This document shows, piece after piece, positions 20,967 through 35,100 of a DNA stretch of 64,000 nt; the stretch's first letter is position 1, and every line of letters starts with the position of its first letter. The DNA is taken from positions 89,444,852-89,508,851 of the forward strand of contig NC_134401.1 of NCBI RefSeq assembly GCF_050003625.1. Reading direction: 5' to 3'. The notes under the pieces are model-generated. The model was not told the DNA's origin. It saw only the letters and a program-made list of their open reading frames with translations, and ran no database searches. The position numbers and the translations under genes were made by a program. Origin of the DNA: Haematobia irritans (taxonomy: Eukaryota; Arthropoda; Insecta; Diptera; Muscidae).

Positions 20967-21900
20967 TGTACACGGATGAAAAAGACTGTTTTTCATATGT
21001 TTGGCTATAAACATTATATGTTTGGAACACAAATTTTTAAACACAATATTTTTGAGTGCAAGCATATAATGTTCATAAACTAGCATAACATGTTTGGGAC
21101 ATATATGTGACATAAAATGTTTGTAAATATAATATGCTTGGATGCAAACATATATTAATTTAGAAATAGCCTATAAACATATATGTGTTTAGTAGCTTGG
21201 AGCGCTATTTAACAGGGAGCGATATTGAATTAAGTTGGTGGTTGTTGCTTGTTATTACAAAATTAACATTTTATTTTTCCTTGGGCAATTGATCAGCTAC
21301 TTCTTTGATCCTTACAAACTGTGTGGTCCGCTGTTCGAATCCCCGTCCGGCAAAAGGTAAAATTAAAATAAAAAAAATTGAATAATTTCTTCTACAATGT
21401 TTGTATTACAGAAAAAGGTGCTAAGAACTAAAAAATCTCGTGGAAGTGAGAAAGATGTGAGGGAATATACAATTAGGCAGAAACAAAATTTTGAGCATTC
21501 AGGTCGAAAACCTATGTTGTTAGCACCTATATTACCTGTTTATTTTCATAATTCATTATGATTGTAAATATATAAATAAATAAATAAAATTTTGAGCACA
21601 ATATTGTTTGGGAAAATTTTTTTAAGCATATAATATTTTTGGGTGCAAAATGCTTCCAAACATATTATATGGTCACATAATAACATATTGTTTTTTGGAA
21701 GACAACATTATTGAATTTGGATGCAAAAACACAAAATGTTTGGAACTTAGACTACCCAAACATATATTGTTTAGACCAATATGCTTTCAAACATATTGTA
21801 TATTGGTAGAGATCAAACATATAAATGTTTGGGCAATACCCAAAAATGTATATGCTTGAAGCAAAATATGTTTGGGAGTATATGTTGCAGAAGCGATTTT
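20967..21900. repeat. Repeat rich in CATATAATGTTTGG palindromes, with an insert
   Basis: Words such as AAACATATTATATG, ATATGTTTGG and GGCTATAAACATTATATGTT recur on both strands and could form hairpins. 21190-21600 is a different insert (next entry). A weaker relative lies near 26810-26860. Confidence 0.45.
21190..21600 (+). mobile_element. Possible SINE with tRNA-like B box
   Basis: The first 125 bp (AGCGCTATTTAACAGGGAGC onward) recur at 35405-35540. It holds TGTTCGAATCCCCGTCCGGCA-like text at about 21331-21350, a good B box and tRNA 3' half, and ends in (ATAA)n at 21570-21590. The A box is weak (TGGGCAATTGA near 21284) and no tRNA fold is convincing. It could be a decayed tRNA-derived SINE. 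Confidence 0.35.
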
Positions 21901-22050
21901 TTTGTGAGGGTGTATTTAGTGGAAATTTTGCCAGTTTTTCATCGGTGATACTTTTGTGCCACCTTTTTGTAGTGCAACTAAATGTGATACTTTTTGCTAT
22001 TTTGCGTAACTTTTTTCACACTATACACCTTTTTAATTAAATTCTTTTAT

Positions 22051-22512
22051 ACACTCAAAAAAAGTGAACCCTATATTTCACTAAAACCGATTTAATTCCA
22101 TTTTTATTTCATGGAATTATTACGTTTAAAGAAAGTTTCCATGACTTTAATAATTTTTAGCGTTAAATTAACTAAAACATAGTTAATTTCGGGTCTCCCA
22201 CAAAATAGTTCAGAATTTCTTAAAATTTGTAAATTTTACCAATAATGCACCCATCATGAACTTCGTATGGAACTAAAGACATTTTACCAATTTTTTAACT
22301 CCAATTTTTTTCCTTCTTTCCGTCAAACTACGAATTTTTCTTTAATAAGAGAAAAATAATAATGTTGTCTAATAAATTTACTTTAACTTGTCGAAAATTA
22401 TTAACTTATTTTTGTGAAATCGGCGTGACATCTTCGTTCGTAATACAGTTTAGTTAACATTTTCTAAAATTAATCCAATTTTTTTTAATAACTAAAATTT
22501 TCTTTCCTAGTG
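22051..22512 (+). mobile_element. MITE of the GTGAACCC/GAGTGT family
   Basis: Starts ACACTCAAAAAAAGTGAACC and follows the 8876-9393 element in reverse complement order (GGAATTATTACGTTTAAAGA, AACTTCGTATGG). The far end stops in TTTCCTAGTGGGTTTA, where a 29-bp array begins. Confidence 0.6.
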
Positions 22513-22514
22513 GG

Positions 22515-23025
22515 TTTACTAAAATTTTGAAAAAAAAATCTATAGAAACAAAATTTTGATAAAAATTTCCATAGAAATAAAATTTTGAAAAAACTTTCTA
22601 TAGAAATCAAATTTTGACAAAATTTTCTATAGAAATAAAATTTTTATATTTCATGTTAGCCTGATACCGAAACAGGCAATTGTATAATTAGAAATAAAAT
22701 TTGGACAAAACTTTCAATTTCAATCACATTTTGACAAAATTTTCTATACAAAAAATTTGGACAAAATATTCTATAAAAATAAAATTTTGACAAAATTTTT
22801 TATAGAAATAGTATTTTGACAACATTTTCTATAGAAATAAAATTTGGTAAAAATTTCCATAGAAATAAAATTTTGACAAAATTTTCTATGGAAATAAAAT
22901 TTTGACAAAATTTTCTATAGAAATACAATTTGGACAAAAATTTCTATCGAAATAAAATTTGAACAAAATTTTCTATAGAAATAAAATTTGGTCAAAATTT
23001 TCTATAGAAATAAAATTTGTTTTGT
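22515..23025. repeat. 29-bp minisatellite, array 2
   Basis: About seventeen degenerate units, for example CTATAGAAATAAAATTTTGA at successive 29-base steps (22886, 22915). Confidence 0.75.
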
Positions 23026-23394
23026 TTTGTTATTGTTGGTTTTGTTCTTTAAGCATTGTTGTTGTTTTTTTATTTCAGCTTAAAACCATACATTGACTAA
23101 ACTACAAGAGTAGCTTAACCAACAGAGGAAAAGAATGTTTGTCAAATTTATTTGGGCAAAGCCCTATAGACTGCAAGATGGTTGGATGGACGCACGTTTC
23201 GGAATTACCACATTCCTCATCAGCATCCTCTACTTGCAGCAAAACTATCAACCAATTATCAGAATAAATTCAGGCAGTTTATTAAACCCAACAAAAACCA
23301 CACTTGAACCCTCCGAAAAAAGGTTTTACATTGATAGCCGGCTTATGCCGAAATAAATTCGAAACAAACATATCTCTTTTCCTATGCCAATTTG
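23026..23394. other. Gene-free spacer between two 29-bp arrays
   Basis: A short unique stretch with a 73-codon plus-strand frame (23135-23353) that has no recognisable motif. It may be the core of a transposon flanked by the arrays. Confidence 0.3.
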
Positions 23395-23600
23395 GACAAA
23401 TTTGGACAAAATTTTCTATAGAAATAAAATTTGGACAAAATTTTCTGTAGAAATAAAATTTGGACAAAATTTCCTATAGAAATAATATTTGGACAAAATA
23501 TTCTATAAAAATAAAATTTTGACCAACATTTTTATAGAAGTAATATTTTGACAACATTTTCTATAGAAATAAAATTTCGATAAAATTTTCTATAAATTCA
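23395..23600. repeat. 29-bp minisatellite, array 3
   Basis: About seven units, several with TTTGGACAAAATTTTCTATA. Confidence 0.7.
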
Positions 23601-23612
23601 ATTTAAAATTTG

Positions 23613-25231
23613 TATATCCTCCACCATAGGATGGGGGTATATTAACTTTGTCATTCCGTTTGTAACACATCGAAATATTGCTCTAAGACCCCATAAAGTA
23701 TATATATATACTGGGTCGTGGTGAAATTCTGAGTCGATCTGAGCATGTCCGTCCGTCCGTCCGTTGAAATCACGCAAACTTCCGAACAAAACAAGCTATC
23801 GACTTGAAACTTGGCACAAGTAGTTGTTATTGATGTAGGTCGGATGGTATTGCAAATGGGCCATATCGGTTCACTTTTACGTATAGCCCCCATATAAACG
23901 GGCTCCCAAATTTGGCTTGGGGATCCTCTAAGAGAAGCAAATTTCATCCGATCCGGCTGAAATTTAGTACATGGTGTTAGTATATGGTCTCTAACAACCA
24001 TGCAAAAATTGATCCACATCGGTCCATAATTATATATAACCCCCATATAAACCGATCCCCCGATTTGGCTTGCGGAGTCTCTAAGAGAAGCAAATTTCAT
24101 CCGATCCGGCTGAAATTTGGTACGTGGTGTAAGTATATGGTCTCTAACAACTATGAAAAAATTGGTTCACATCGGTCAATAATTATATATAGCCCCCATA
24201 TAAACCGATGCCCCGATCTAGTAGAAGCAAATTTCACCCGATACGGCTGAAATTTGGTACATGGTGTTGGTATATGGTCTCTAATGACCATACAAAAATT
24301 GGTCAGATTTGACCTCTTGGAAGACCAAAATTCATCCGAGTCAGTTGAAATTTGGTACGTGGTGTTAATATATGGCCTCAAACACCATTGCAAAAATTGG
24401 TCGAAATCGGTCCATAATTATATGTTATATAGCCCCCATATAAACCGATCCCCAGATTTGACCTCCGGAGCCCCTTGGAAGAGCAAAATTCAACCGATTC
24501 GGTTGAATTTTGGTACGTGATGTTGGTATATGGTATCCAACAACCATGCAGGAATTGGTTCATATCAGTCCATAATTATATAAGCCTCCATAAAAACCGA
24601 TCCCCAGATTTGACCTGCGGTGCCTTTTGGAGAAGCAAAATTCATCCGATCTGGTTGAAATTTGGTACGTGGGGGTAGTATGTGATATTTAACAACCATA
24701 CCAAAGTGGTCCATATAAGTTCATAATTATATATAGCCTCCATATAAACCGATCCCGAGATTTGGTTTTGGAGCCACTTGGAGGAGCAAATTTCATCCGA
24801 GTCAGTTGAAATTTGGTACATTGTGCTAGTATATGGCCGTTTACAACCATGCCTAACTAGGCCCATATCGGTCTATAGTTATATATAGCTCTCAGATAAA
24901 TCACACAAAAATTGGTCCATATCAAGTTGATAATTGTATATAGCCCCCATATAAGCGACCCCCATATTTCAATTCTGACTCTCTACGTACCGTGCAAAAG
25001 TCCATATCGATACGTAATTATTTGTAGACTTACCTAGACATAACATTTTTGTCTAATATATACCACGTATGGACTAACTCACAACTTAGAAAACGATGTT
25101 AAAAAGTTTTAAGATAGCACAACCCAAGTAATTCGATTGTGGATGACAGTCTTTGGTAGAAGTTTCTACGCAATCCATGGTGGAGGGTACATAAGATTCG
25201 GCCTGGCCGAATTTAAGGCCGTATATACTTG
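23613..25231 (+). mobile_element. DINE-like element D4 with ~153-bp units
   Basis: Left hairpin ATCCTCCACC..GGATGGGGGTAT, then GTTTGTAACACATCGAAATA, AGTATATATATA, the core GAGTCGATCTGAGCATG and (GTCC)n at 23749-23764. Units with ATGGTCTCTAACAACCATG start at 23984 and 24137 (153 bp apart); later units have lost or gained bases (24284, 24372, 24530). The right end has GGTGGAGGGTACATAAGATT and a GGCCTGGCC palindrome, then GGCCGTATATACTTG. Confidence 0.75.
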
Positions 25232-25572
25232 TTCATTTTTTTAAATTTCGGGATATTTATATACCCAAAAAATTGTAGGATAGTAATATATAATATTGCA
25301 AATAATGAAATAAAGTGCTAAAATAAAAAAATAAAACATTTCATTCGAAGAAAAAACATTTTTTTTGTCAAACAACAAGAACTTGATCAAACATTTCAAA
25401 ATAAGATTTTTAAATTTGGTAGATTTTTGGTGAAATTTTCTTCAAATTTTGGTAGATTATTTTTGGTCTCCAGGACGCTGAAGGACTAAAAGCTGGGGAT
25501 CGATTTATATGGGGGCTGTAAAAAATTATGAACTGATATGGGCCAATTTTTGGAAGATTGTTAGAGGGCATA
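25232..25572. other. Spacer with DINE fragment, no gene
   Basis: 25480-25560 carries a reversed DINE array scrap (GGGGATCGATTTATATGGGG). The rest is AT-rich. Confidence 0.45.
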
Positions 25573-26784
25573 ACAGGTTGGCTGATAAGTCCCCGGTCTA
25601 ACAACAAAAACACATGTTTTTGTCAAAATTCGTTTTTATTATTCAACATAGTTCCCTTCAAGAGCGATACAATTTTTTGATACCATTTTGGTAGTACTCC
25701 TTCGGTTTTGCCTCAAAATAGGACTCAGTTTCTGCGATCACCTCTTCATTGCAGCCAAATTTTTTCTCCGCGAGCATCCCTTTGAGGTCTGAGAACAAGA
25801 AAAAGTCGCTGGGGGCCAGATCTGGAGAATACGGTGGGTGGGGAAGCAATTCGAAGCCCAATTCATGAATTTTTGCCATCGTTCTCAATGACTTGTGGCA
25901 CGGTGCGTTGTCTTGGTGGAACAACACTTTTTTTCTTCTTCATATGGGGTCGTTTTGCCGCGATTTCGACCTTCAAACGCTCCAATAATGCCATATAAGA
26001 GTCACTGTTGATCGATAAAAATTATTCCATGCGCATCCCAAAAAACAGAGGCCATTACTTTGCCAGCGGACTTTTACGCTTCGGAGACAGTTCACAGGTC
26101 GCTATCCACTCAGCCGACTGTCGATTGGACTCAGGAGTGTAGTGATGGAGCCATGTTTCATCCATTGTCACATATCGACGGAAAAACTCGGGTGTATTAC
26201 GAGTTAACAGCTGCAAACACCGTTCAGAATCATCAACACGTTGTTGTTTTTGGTCAAATGTGAGCTCGCGCGGCACCCATTTTGCACAGAGCTTCCGCAT
26301 ATCCAAATATTGATGAATTATATGACCAACACGTTCCTTTGATATCTTTTAGGCCTCTGCTATCTCGATCAACTTCATTTTAGCGTCATTCAAAATCATT
26401 TCGTGGATTTTTTTATGTTTTCGTCGGTAACCACCTCTTTCAGGCGTCCACTGCGTTCACCGTCCTCCGTGCTCATTTCACCACGCTTGAATTTGGCATA
26501 CCAATCTTTTATTGTTGATTTCACTGGGGCAGAGTCCGGAAACTCATTATCAAGCCAAGTTTTTGCTTCCACCGTATTTTTTCCCTTCAGAAAACAGTAT
26601 TTTATCAAAACTCGAAATTCCTTTTTTCCATTTTTTTCACAATAACAAAAGTTGCTTCACAAAAGACGCTCTATCTCACAAACTAATTGACTTGCAGACG
26701 TCAAATTTTGACACGAATCATTTGAAGGTTGGTACTATGCATTTAATACTAGCGACGCCATCTATGTGTCAGACCGGGGACTTA
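25573..26784 (-). mobile_element. Himar1-like mariner copy B, right end lost
   Basis: 1,212 bp. The left terminus ACAGGTTGGCTGATAAGTCC follows TA (25571-25572). The right terminus breaks off after GACCGGGGACTTA. The minus-strand transposase keeps N-terminal, middle (TMDETWLHHYTPE) and C-terminal parts (HQDNAPCHK, PDLAPSDFF) but has small deletions, including about 20 bp near 25669, and frameshifts between 25927 and 26055. It is the least deleted of the three copies. Confidence 0.88.
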
Positions 26785-28495
26785 GCATCCAGAGATTTTT
26801 AGAAGATGTAATGTTCCAAACATAATATGTTGTAACATATTAACATTTATGTCCCTACCATGTAATACTAGATTTTCAACAGTATATACATGCACTTAAT
26901 AATAATAATGTGCTAAAAATTTGGCATATAATTTTTATACAGAAACATAGGAAAACAGTCTTTATCGTCCGTCTGAATATATTTCTCGCCTATCAATACG
27001 TTGTGTTTTGTATTACAATGTGAAATAAAATTAAAAAAAAAAATTATTTAATAGACTTCCAAATATCTTATAACAATCTGAAGATCTATTAAAGTCAATC
27101 AAATTCTCAACAATTTAAAAATTAAATTAAATTTATCTTTTGAATCTTAAGTACAATTAGCATACATGATATATCATAAATAAAAAGTCTCCATTATTTT
27201 CTAAACATCTTCTACTTCCCTACCATTAAAGGATTTTGTGGGATTTTTCCTCTAGTTCTTGATAGAATAGACCAATTTAATTTATTTATTGCTCTTAGTA
27301 ATTCAAAAAAAAAGGATTACAATTTGTTCAAGTGAATTTAATTACAGATTTGTGATGTCCTTTCATGTGTGAAATTTGTCATTGAATTTATTAGTTAGTC
27401 TTACATCCATGCGTACTTTATTTTTGAATGAACACTGCTTTGATTGTCACATACACAAACAGTATAATGGCATTTTATAAGCAAATGAAAGATTTATTCG
27501 ATGTGATTGTATGGAACATCTGTCAAGACTTTTAAAAATGCATAAACACTGATTTTTACACATAGTTATCACTTAAATAATTGTGTAAAATAGGATGCAA
27601 TTATTCCTTATATGATACGATTATCAAGCTCAATTTGAAAGTGATTACACTTGTCCTCAGGCTATCAACATCACTTTGCCATAATTGAGACAACATATTG
27701 AAATAAATTCACTATGATATACATAAATCAAAATACAAATATTAATTATTTAATATTTAGTCAAGACATTTCATTTATTACAAGCACAAAATCTTTTGAA
27801 ATAAAATACGTTTCGAGTTGGTGACCTTTATAATATGTAGTGTCACTTCATCTCATGGGCAAATAGCCCCTTTTTCTACACTCAAGTAGAATGACATTTT
27901 CTTTACACTTCTTTGAAAATTTGTCAATTACAAACAAGAAATCCAGTTAGGGGCTTTTCGACTTTCGACAAAAGTCGAAGTTTGTTAATCTTCAAATTCG
28001 ATTAATCATCTTTTTTTATCTCAAAATTCGTAAGTCGACTTTTTCAAAACATAAAAAGGTCTAATTTTACAAATTTTGAAAATGTTTTTTAAAGTCGACC
28101 GTTGCAATCGTCGCAAATCGGCTGTTGCAAATATTGAAAAAGTTAATTTTTCTAAATTTTGAAATTGTCGAAAAATCAATTTTTGAGTATTGATTGCAGT
28201 CCTTACTCCTTACAGCATAATAAAGTTCTCGATAAATACTTAGCCTCCAGAAAAAGAACAAACATTTTGGGAATGTGAAGATATATTTTTCAATATAGTC
28301 TCCTTTTTACTCAAACACCTCAAATACGCAAAAAAACCAAAAATGTCGAAAAAATGTCAAATGTTTTCATTGATCAAGAGACTGCAAAAATAAATTTAAA
28401 CTATGACCATGCGAAAATTTGCTCAAAATCGAATTTGTCGAAAAAAATTATAAAGGCTCATAAAAAACGAACGACAAACAATCTAGCAAAATCCA
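26785..28495. other. Gene-free AT-rich stretch
   Basis: No coding or RNA signal is visible over 1.7 kb. From about 27950 the text (AAAAGTCGAAGTTTGTTAAT, GATTAATC, many TCGAAA and GTCGAC words) may be an old transposon. Confidence 0.45.
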
Positions 28496-28630
28496 GGGGG
28501 CTAATCACGGCATTCGATATCGAGAACTTTTGATCGAAATCTAAATTTTTCGGATCACGGGAGTCGATATCGAGTTTTTTGGATCGACAATTTTTCCGAT
28601 TGGTAAATTGCAATCGTAAAACATTTTTCA

Positions 28631-30174
28631 CTTGTTATACCCTCCATCATAGGATGGGGGTATATTAACTTTGTCATTCCGTTTGTAACACATCGAAATA
28701 TTGCTCTAAGACCCCATAAAGTATATATATTCTGGGTCGTGGTGAAATTCTGAGTCGATCTAAGCATGTCCGTCCGTCCGTCCGTCTGTTGAAATCACGC
28801 TAACTTCCGAACGAAACAAGCTATCGACTTGAAACTTGGCACAAGTAGTTGTTATCGATGTAGGTCGGATGGTATTGAAAATGGGCCATATCGGTACACT
28901 TTTACGTATAGCCCCCATATAAAGGGACCCTCAGATTTGGCTTGTGGAGCCTCTAACAGAAGCATATTTCATCCGATCCGGCTGAAATTTGGTACATGGT
29001 GTTGGTATATGGTCTCTAACAATCATGCAAAAATTGGTCCATATCGGTCCATAATTATATATAGCCCCCATATAAACCGATCCGCAGATTTGGCTTGTGG
29101 AGCCTCAAACAGAAGCAAATTTCATCCGATCCGGCTGAGATTTGGTACATGATGTTGGTATATGGTCTCTAACAACCATGCAAAAATTGGTCCATATCGG
29201 TCCTTAATTATATATAGCCCCCATATAAACCGATCTCCAGATTTGGCTTGCGAAGCCTCAAAGAGAAGCAAATTGCATCCGATCCGGCTGAAATTTGTTA
29301 CATGGTATTGGTATATGGTCTCTAGCAACCGTGCAAAAATTGGTCCATAATTATATATAGTCCCCATATAAAACGTTCTACAGATTTGACCTCCGGAGCC
29401 TCTTGGAGGAGCAAAATTCATCCGATCCGGTTCAAATTAGGAACGTGGTGTTAGTATATGGTCGCTAACAACCATACCGAAATTGGTCCAATCACACAAA
29501 ACTTGAAACTAGAGCCAAAAATAATCTACCAAAATTTTATTTCTATAGAAAATTTTGTCAAAATTTTATTTCTAGAGAAAATTTTGTTAAAATTTTATTC
29601 GGTTCATAATAAAATTTTCATCATTGTCAAAATTTTATTTCTATAGAAAATTTTGTTCAAATTTTATTCGGTTCATAATTATGGTTGCCACTCGAGCCAA
29701 AAATAATCTACCAAGATTTTATTTCTATAGAAATTTTTTTCAAAAGTTTATTTCTATAGAAAATTTTGTTAAAATTTTATTTCTGTAGACATTTTTGTCA
29801 AAATTTTCTTTCTATAGAAAATTTTGTGAGAATTTTTATTTCTATAGAAAATTTTGTGAAAATTTTATTTCTATAGAAAATTTTGTTAAAATTTTATTTC
29901 TGTAGAAAATTTTGTCAAAATTTTATGTCTACTTTGTCAAACTGAATTATATACGTATTGGATCGATCTTTTTCGATTTAATATATACCACGTATGGACT
30001 TACATACAATTTAGAAGATGGTGTTAGGAGGTTTTAAGATACCTTGCCATCGGCAAGCGTTACCGCAACTTAACTGCCACTTGTGGGTGGCAGTGTTTAG
30101 AAGAAGTTTCTACGCAATCCATGATGGAGGGTACATAAGCTTCGGCCTGGCCGAACTTACGGCCGTATATACTT
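28631..30174 (+). mobile_element. DINE-like element D5, inserted in a MITE
   Basis: Same subfamily as D4. It has the left hairpin, core GAGTCGATCTAAGCATG, (GTCC)n at 28768-28782 and units with ATGGTCTCTA landmarks at 29009, 29162 and 29315 (153 bp each), then 29458. A 29-bp array (29525-29935) sits between the last unit and the 3' end. The 3' end has CTTGCCATCGGCAAGCG, ATGGAGGGTACATAAGCTTC and a GGCCTGGCC palindrome. Confidence 0.75.
29525..29935. repeat. 29-bp minisatellite, array 4
   Basis: Tandem units of ATTTTATTTCTATAGAAAAT plus TTTGTCAAA; CTATAG or CTGTAG landmarks at 29842, 29871 and 29900 show the exact 29-bp step. Confidence 0.85.
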
Positions 30175-30277
30175 ATTTTTTACATTGTTTTCGCCATAAC
30201 GCTTAAGAAATTGCATCACATCGTCAATTTTTTCGATACGATTATGAATTCGACATCGAATGCCGTGATTAGCCCCC

Positions 30278-32289
30278 AGAACTTACTTTTCTGCTCTCAT
30301 CGAGTACTTTGGTCTGGGATGATTCGGAGTCAAAAAGTTGAATACTGCTGAATACTTAAAAATCATCTTGATTTAGGGGGTAATTTCTACATCAGAAAAC
30401 TGAAAAATTCCGATTTGGCTTCTCTTCCGTGTAGAAGTCCTAATTGGGCCAAAACTAACCTAGTCTGCCGCTGGAATCTTTTCCTGCGGTGCTATGGGCA
30501 GTGGTTGAGCTCCTGGAACAGAATTACCTTTGTACCTTCTCCCCGCTTCAGCTAAAGTATCCTCATAAATCCTGTTTGGCGGACCTACCTGGTGTACTGC
30601 CCCGTAGACCTTATAATACATAGATGAGCCATGGGTGTCAAACAATGTTTGACAGTTCCGAAGATTAAGAATAAACGAGAAAAATAAGAACATGCATACA
30701 ATCTCTTTCGTTTTCCTTTTTGTAGTTTGCTAATTTTTCACAAAATTAGACCGTTTATGATGCACCAGAGGATTTATAAATAAATTAATATATTAAAAGT
30801 TGATATTTGAACAAAAAATTGTGACCAAAACCGCGAAAATACGAATTTTAATTTTGAGCAGCATTGCTCTTTACGAACAACACAAAAGCAAATGCATGAA
30901 AATTAATGTTTGGGACTGACTACGAAAAAATCAAAACTAAATGTCAGAAAATTAATTTTTCGAACTGACACATTTTTTAAAGAGAATCTATGTATTATAA
31001 TGTCTATGATCGTATCGCCAATTTTCTCTATATGATTATGAATTTGATATCGAATGCCGTGACTAGGCCCCTGGTGCTGCATAGTTTACCACTGACCGGC
31101 GAACTGCCTTATAGGTAGTCTATGCTTGCAGAAAAGCCCAATGATTCAAAAATACAATGGAGGGTATATGATGAGCCTTTTCTTGCTTGTCAACATATTA
31201 AACATAACGAGTTCTGCACATAAGTTCCGCATCGCCTATTGATCAGCTGATTGCTAATTATCTACCTCAAACATTTCTATAGCAGATATACAAGTTATAC
31301 AATAATGAAAAAAGCAAGATAAACCATAATTGCATTATCGCAATTTTCAATCCTCTTTTCTTATCTATTTCTCCCACTGGGTTGCCAGGTGACTGATAAG
31401 TACATTAAAAAGTTTTTTGTAAGACACACAAAGCTCTCCCCCATCATTGTTTGTTAATGTTTTAACCCAATACCAATTAGCACTTCTCCGTGTATGTGTG
31501 TGTGACCTGAGTATACATAATTCATCAAAATTCAATTAATTCCTAGTCACGTGGAGGAATTTCATACTTTACTTGCTTTTTTTCAGCCCAATTTGTTTGT
31601 TTTTCCCATGTTTACTACGGAATACATAACATCAATTCGAAGTTTTGTTTTTTTTACATTACCTAAGTTTGATTTCTATTTGTATGATTTCTTTCATCAT
31701 TTCATTCTTTTCTCTTTACAATAATTATTAAGTATAACATGGTGATTGTTTCTAAATAATATTCATATATATATAGTACAACATACATATATAATTTCCA
31801 CAGAATGAAGAGAAAGACAATTGTTTTTAGCATGTTTTGTTTCACAAACTTGCAATAACAAAAACACGTACAATTGAAAAAGAAATAAGAGAATAAACAA
31901 CAATAATAATAATATAAACAATTAAGTGGAATTTTTGTGGGGCAACTTAATCAATAACGAAAAATCCTTTTAACAAAAACGAAAAAATCTTTCCTGTAGA
32001 CATTTGAAAAATTAAAGAGGTTGCCATCCGAGTTTAGAATATGCCAAGTTATTGTTGTGTTTTTTTGTTTGTTTTTTTTTTGTGTAAAAGTAAACATTAT
32101 TAATAAGATTATATAAAGGACGACTTTTGTAACAAAGTTAACAAGTACTGAAATGTTAAGTGGGATTTACAAACAACTTTTTGTTTTGGAATACTGAGGA
32201 TGAATGGGAATTTCCAACCACAACAAAGAACAGGGAATCATGATACACTACACACAAATTGGCTGGGTGTTGCTACTCTGTACGGATAT
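30278..32289. other. Flank and 3' UTR side of the V-ATPase gene
   Basis: Mostly AT-rich. 31020-31075 carries a MITE end. 30479-30640 is a GC-richer block on the minus strand with an open frame ending in PAAD and containing YGAVHQVGPPNRIYEDTLAE; I do not recognise it. The stretch just below 32290 must include the V-ATPase 3' UTR, whose end I cannot fix. Confidence 0.4.
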
Positions 32290-34334
<2,045 letters not shown>

Positions 34335-35100
34335 TTTGGTATCTGTGTGTGTGTGTGTGTGTGGAGTTACTTGCTACTAGCTCTTACTTAATATACAATG
34401 GAATGATTTATCTGGATATGGAAAAAAATGGGGAAAATTAAAAAATGCATATGAAAGTGTCCTCGGTTATTCAAATGCACAAATTATAGCCGTTAACTTT
34501 ACAAAATATTTTACGATATCCCCTAAAGTGATCTTGTGGTGCAAAAACTCGAAAAACTTTTTTCTTGTCAGCTGACTTTGCTTTTTAGGAGGTCACTTGA
34601 TAAATCACACATTCATTGAAACGAACTTTTTCTCTCTTCTTCTTCTTCTCCCTTTTGCTTCGTTACTTTCCAGTATATTTTTTTCTTTCTTTCTATAGGG
34701 GCTTTTTTTACTTCAACAAAAAAAATCCATTACAATTTCCAATCGTTCACTTTATGTTTTTCGAGTTTCTTCCTAATTTTTAATAACATTTTATATTGCT
34801 TATATGTATTTCAATTACTTTATTTTCCCTAAACTATTGTTTTTCTAATATTTTTTTCTACGCTTTATTATTTGCTTCTCTTTGAAATTGACGAGAAAAT
34901 TATTACCAACAGGTTTCTGCCACACCGAACTACGACGATCAACGAAATAATGACATTACTACGTACATGACTGCAAGATGTCTGGGAAAAGCTTTTATTT
35001 CACGTGACATTTGGAAGTTCGGAGTTACTTCCAATCGAATAATACTGGAAGTGTGTTGTGGTTACTTTTCACAGTGACAAGTGTTGCCATATCGCATGCT
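34335..35100 (-). promoter_or_regulatory. V-ATPase 5' UTR and presumed promoter region
   Basis: Upstream of the ATG come a (GT)n tract (34343-34361), pyrimidine-rich text and a GC-richer part at 34910-35110 that holds TCACGTGAC. I cannot place the transcription start. Confidence 0.4.
35000..35008 (-). promoter_or_regulatory. CLEAR/M-box-like E-box
   Basis: TCACGTGAC here reads GTCACGTGA on the gene strand, 9 of 10 bases of the CLEAR palindrome bound by MITF/TFEB factors. It lies 666 bp upstream of the V-ATPase ATG. Drosophila Mitf is known to control V-ATPase subunit genes through such sites. Binding here is inferred. Confidence 0.5.

Larger units (their letters stand above)
28496..30277. 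mobile_element. MITE with GGGGGCTAATCACGG ends, holding D5
   Basis: The ends are inverted copies of GGGGGCTAATCACGGCATTC continuing into GATRTCGA. After removal of D5 the element is only about 240 bp. A related end with GAATGCCGTGACTAGGCCCC lies at 31050-31075. No target-site duplication is clear. Confidence 0.6.

Noticed and set aside
23651..24100. 149-codon minus-strand open frame as a host gene
   Set aside because: It lies wholly in the D4 array, repeats every 51 codons, and similar frames occur in other DINEs. I report it as a property of the array and not as a gene.
29525..29935. Regular 29-bp repeats as a CRISPR array
   Set aside because: Units abut without unique spacers, the genome is an insect's, and the arrays sit in transposons.
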